Positions 5,610 to 6,412 of a stretch of DNA of 6,412 nt are shown here, piece after piece. Position numbers and translations under genes: made by a program. The stretch lies in NCBI GenBank assembly GCA_903925435.1, contig CAIYFF010000119.1, forward strand, positions 1 to 6,412. The letters are read 5' to 3'. Source of the DNA: an uncultured Planctomycetota bacterium. Lineage in GTDB: Bacteria; Planctomycetota; UBA1135; UBA2386. The notes beneath the pieces were generated by a model. That model was given only the letters and a program-made list of their open reading frames with translations. It had not been told where the DNA came from and searched no databases. Within the stretch, counting starts at the first letter, position 1. Every line of letters starts with the position of its first letter.

Positions 5610-6412
5610 ATGAAGCAAGCCTTCGCCTGTGTCGTTGTTCTCGCTGGTTGCGCCATCGCGCAGCAACCCGCGCTCACCATCTACAACCAGCGCTTCGCCG
5701 TCGTCCGCGAGCGCATCGCGCTGGACCTGAAGCCCGGCAAGAACCTGGCGCAGTTCTCGGGCGTGACGTCGCAGGTCGAGGCGGACTCGGTCGTGTTGCG
5801 CGATCGCGCGGGGAAGGCGCAGTTCTCGATCCTCGAGCAGAGCTATCGCGCCGACACGGTGTCGCAGGGCTTGCTGCTCGACCTCAATGAAGGCAAGGAG
5901 ATCGACTTCCTCGTCTACGGCCGCGACGGCGCGGAGTCGGTGGTGCGCGGCAAGGTGATCCGGTCTGGCTATCAACGCGGAGGGGCGGATGGGTCCGGTT
6001 CACCGATCGTCGAGGTCGACGGCAAGCTGCGCTTCTCGTTGCCGGGGCAGCCAGTGTTCACTTCGCTTGCCGACGACTCGATCCTGCTGCCGACGTTGCA
6101 GTGGGCGATCCACGCGCCGGAGGCCGCTGCGTTCGAGGCAGAACTCGGCTACGTGACAGGCGGCATGGGATGGGAAGCGACCTACAACCTCGTCATGCCG
6201 GAGACGGGCGACACGCTCGATCTCGTCGGGTGGGTGACGGTCGACAACCAGTCCGGGGTGACGTTCCGCGACGCTGCGATCAAGCTGATGGCAGGCGACG
6301 TGAACAAGCTGCAACAAGGGCAAGTCGCGTTCGGCCAGGATGCGTTCTACCTCGGCCTGGTTCGCAAGACGGAGGCGCCGCAGGTCACGGAGAAGGCGTT
6401 TGACGAGTTTCA
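5610..6412 (+). CDS. DUF4139-family exported protein or lipoprotein (partial, runs off right edge)
   Basis: There are 267 complete codons with no stop before the edge; family members are usually about 450-550 residues, so roughly half is present. The N-terminus MKQAFACVVVLAGCAIAQQ is a short export signal. LAGC at 11-14 fits a lipobox (lipidation at C14), but cleavage after AIA before Q18 is also possible. Residues 20-115 (LTIYNQRFAVVRERI onward) form the N-terminal beta domain found in DUF4139 proteins. Residues about 193-248 carry the family's core: ELGYVTGGMGWEATYNLV, then LVGWVTVDNQSGVTF and the strand ending LMAGDVN. The final residues (EKAFDEF) match the point where the family's second beta half begins. 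The biochemical role of the family is unknown. The ATG at 5610 starts the signal peptide; no Shine-Dalgarno site precedes it. It is divergent from the thioredoxin-like gene, and both products appear to leave the cytoplasm. Confidence 0.88.
   Translation, partial: MKQAFACVVVLAGCAIAQQPALTIYNQRFAVVRERIALDLKPGKNLAQFSGVTSQVEADSVVLRDRAGKAQFSILEQSYRADTVSQGLLLDLNEGKEIDFLVYGRDGAESVVRGKVIRSGYQRGGADGSGSPIVEVDGKLRFSLPGQPVFTSLADDSILLPTLQWAIHAPEAAAFEAELGYVTGGMGWEATYNLVMPETGDTLDLVGWVTVDNQSGVTFRDAAIKLMAGDVNKLQQGQVAFGQDAFYLGLVRKTEAPQVTEKAFDEF

Noticed and set aside
5390..5680. A 97-codon upstream extension of the thioredoxin-like protein
   Set aside because: It would overlap the start of the divergent DUF4139 gene and would bury the clear signal peptide inside the protein.
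5016..5975. A 319-codon minus-strand frame across the divergent region
   Set aside because: It is antisense to the DUF4139 gene and out of frame with the thioredoxin-like gene; its composition is Arg/Ala/His-rich without recognisable domains.

Overview
The window is GC-rich bacterial chromosomal DNA with no RNA genes, mobile elements or CRISPR arrays that I can see. The proteins point to a Gram-negative-type cell envelope (prepilin-like proteins, a secreted protein with an N-terminal signal peptide, an exported DUF4139 protein). The long exported thioredoxin-fold/helical-repeat protein and the lack of Shine-Dalgarno sites before lead genes fit Planctomycetota or a related high-GC lineage. That assignment is an inference and is not proven by the window.

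Layout: five genes run leftward and one runs rightward. Positions 1-2071 hold three adjacent minor-pilin/pseudopilin genes, transcribed right to left in the order PilV/GspI-like, PilW/GspJ-like, PilX/GspK-like. The third runs off the left edge. They are tightly packed: a 4-base ATGA overlap between the first two and an 8-base gap between the second and third. They probably form one translationally coupled unit. Next come a 10-TM EamA-family transporter (2173-3078) and a 750-residue exported protein (3137-5389). The latter has an N-terminal thioredoxin-like fold without the CxxC active site, a Cys/His cluster, and a long helical TPR-like C-terminal part.

A 220-base non-coding stretch (5390-5609) separates this leftward set from a rightward DUF4139-family exported protein or lipoprotein (5610 to the right edge, incomplete) and should hold two divergent promoters.

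The pilin trio is the clearest functional unit. By analogy to type IV pili and type II secretion, the three would form the tip-initiating complex of a pilus or pseudopilus. Two of them carry acidic, DxDxDG-type loops that could bind calcium. The transporter, the thioredoxin-like protein and the DUF4139 protein show no clear functional link to the pilins. I found no convincing new multi-gene system; the most unusual items are the paired calcium-loop motifs and the Cys/His cluster in the CxxC-less thioredoxin-like protein.
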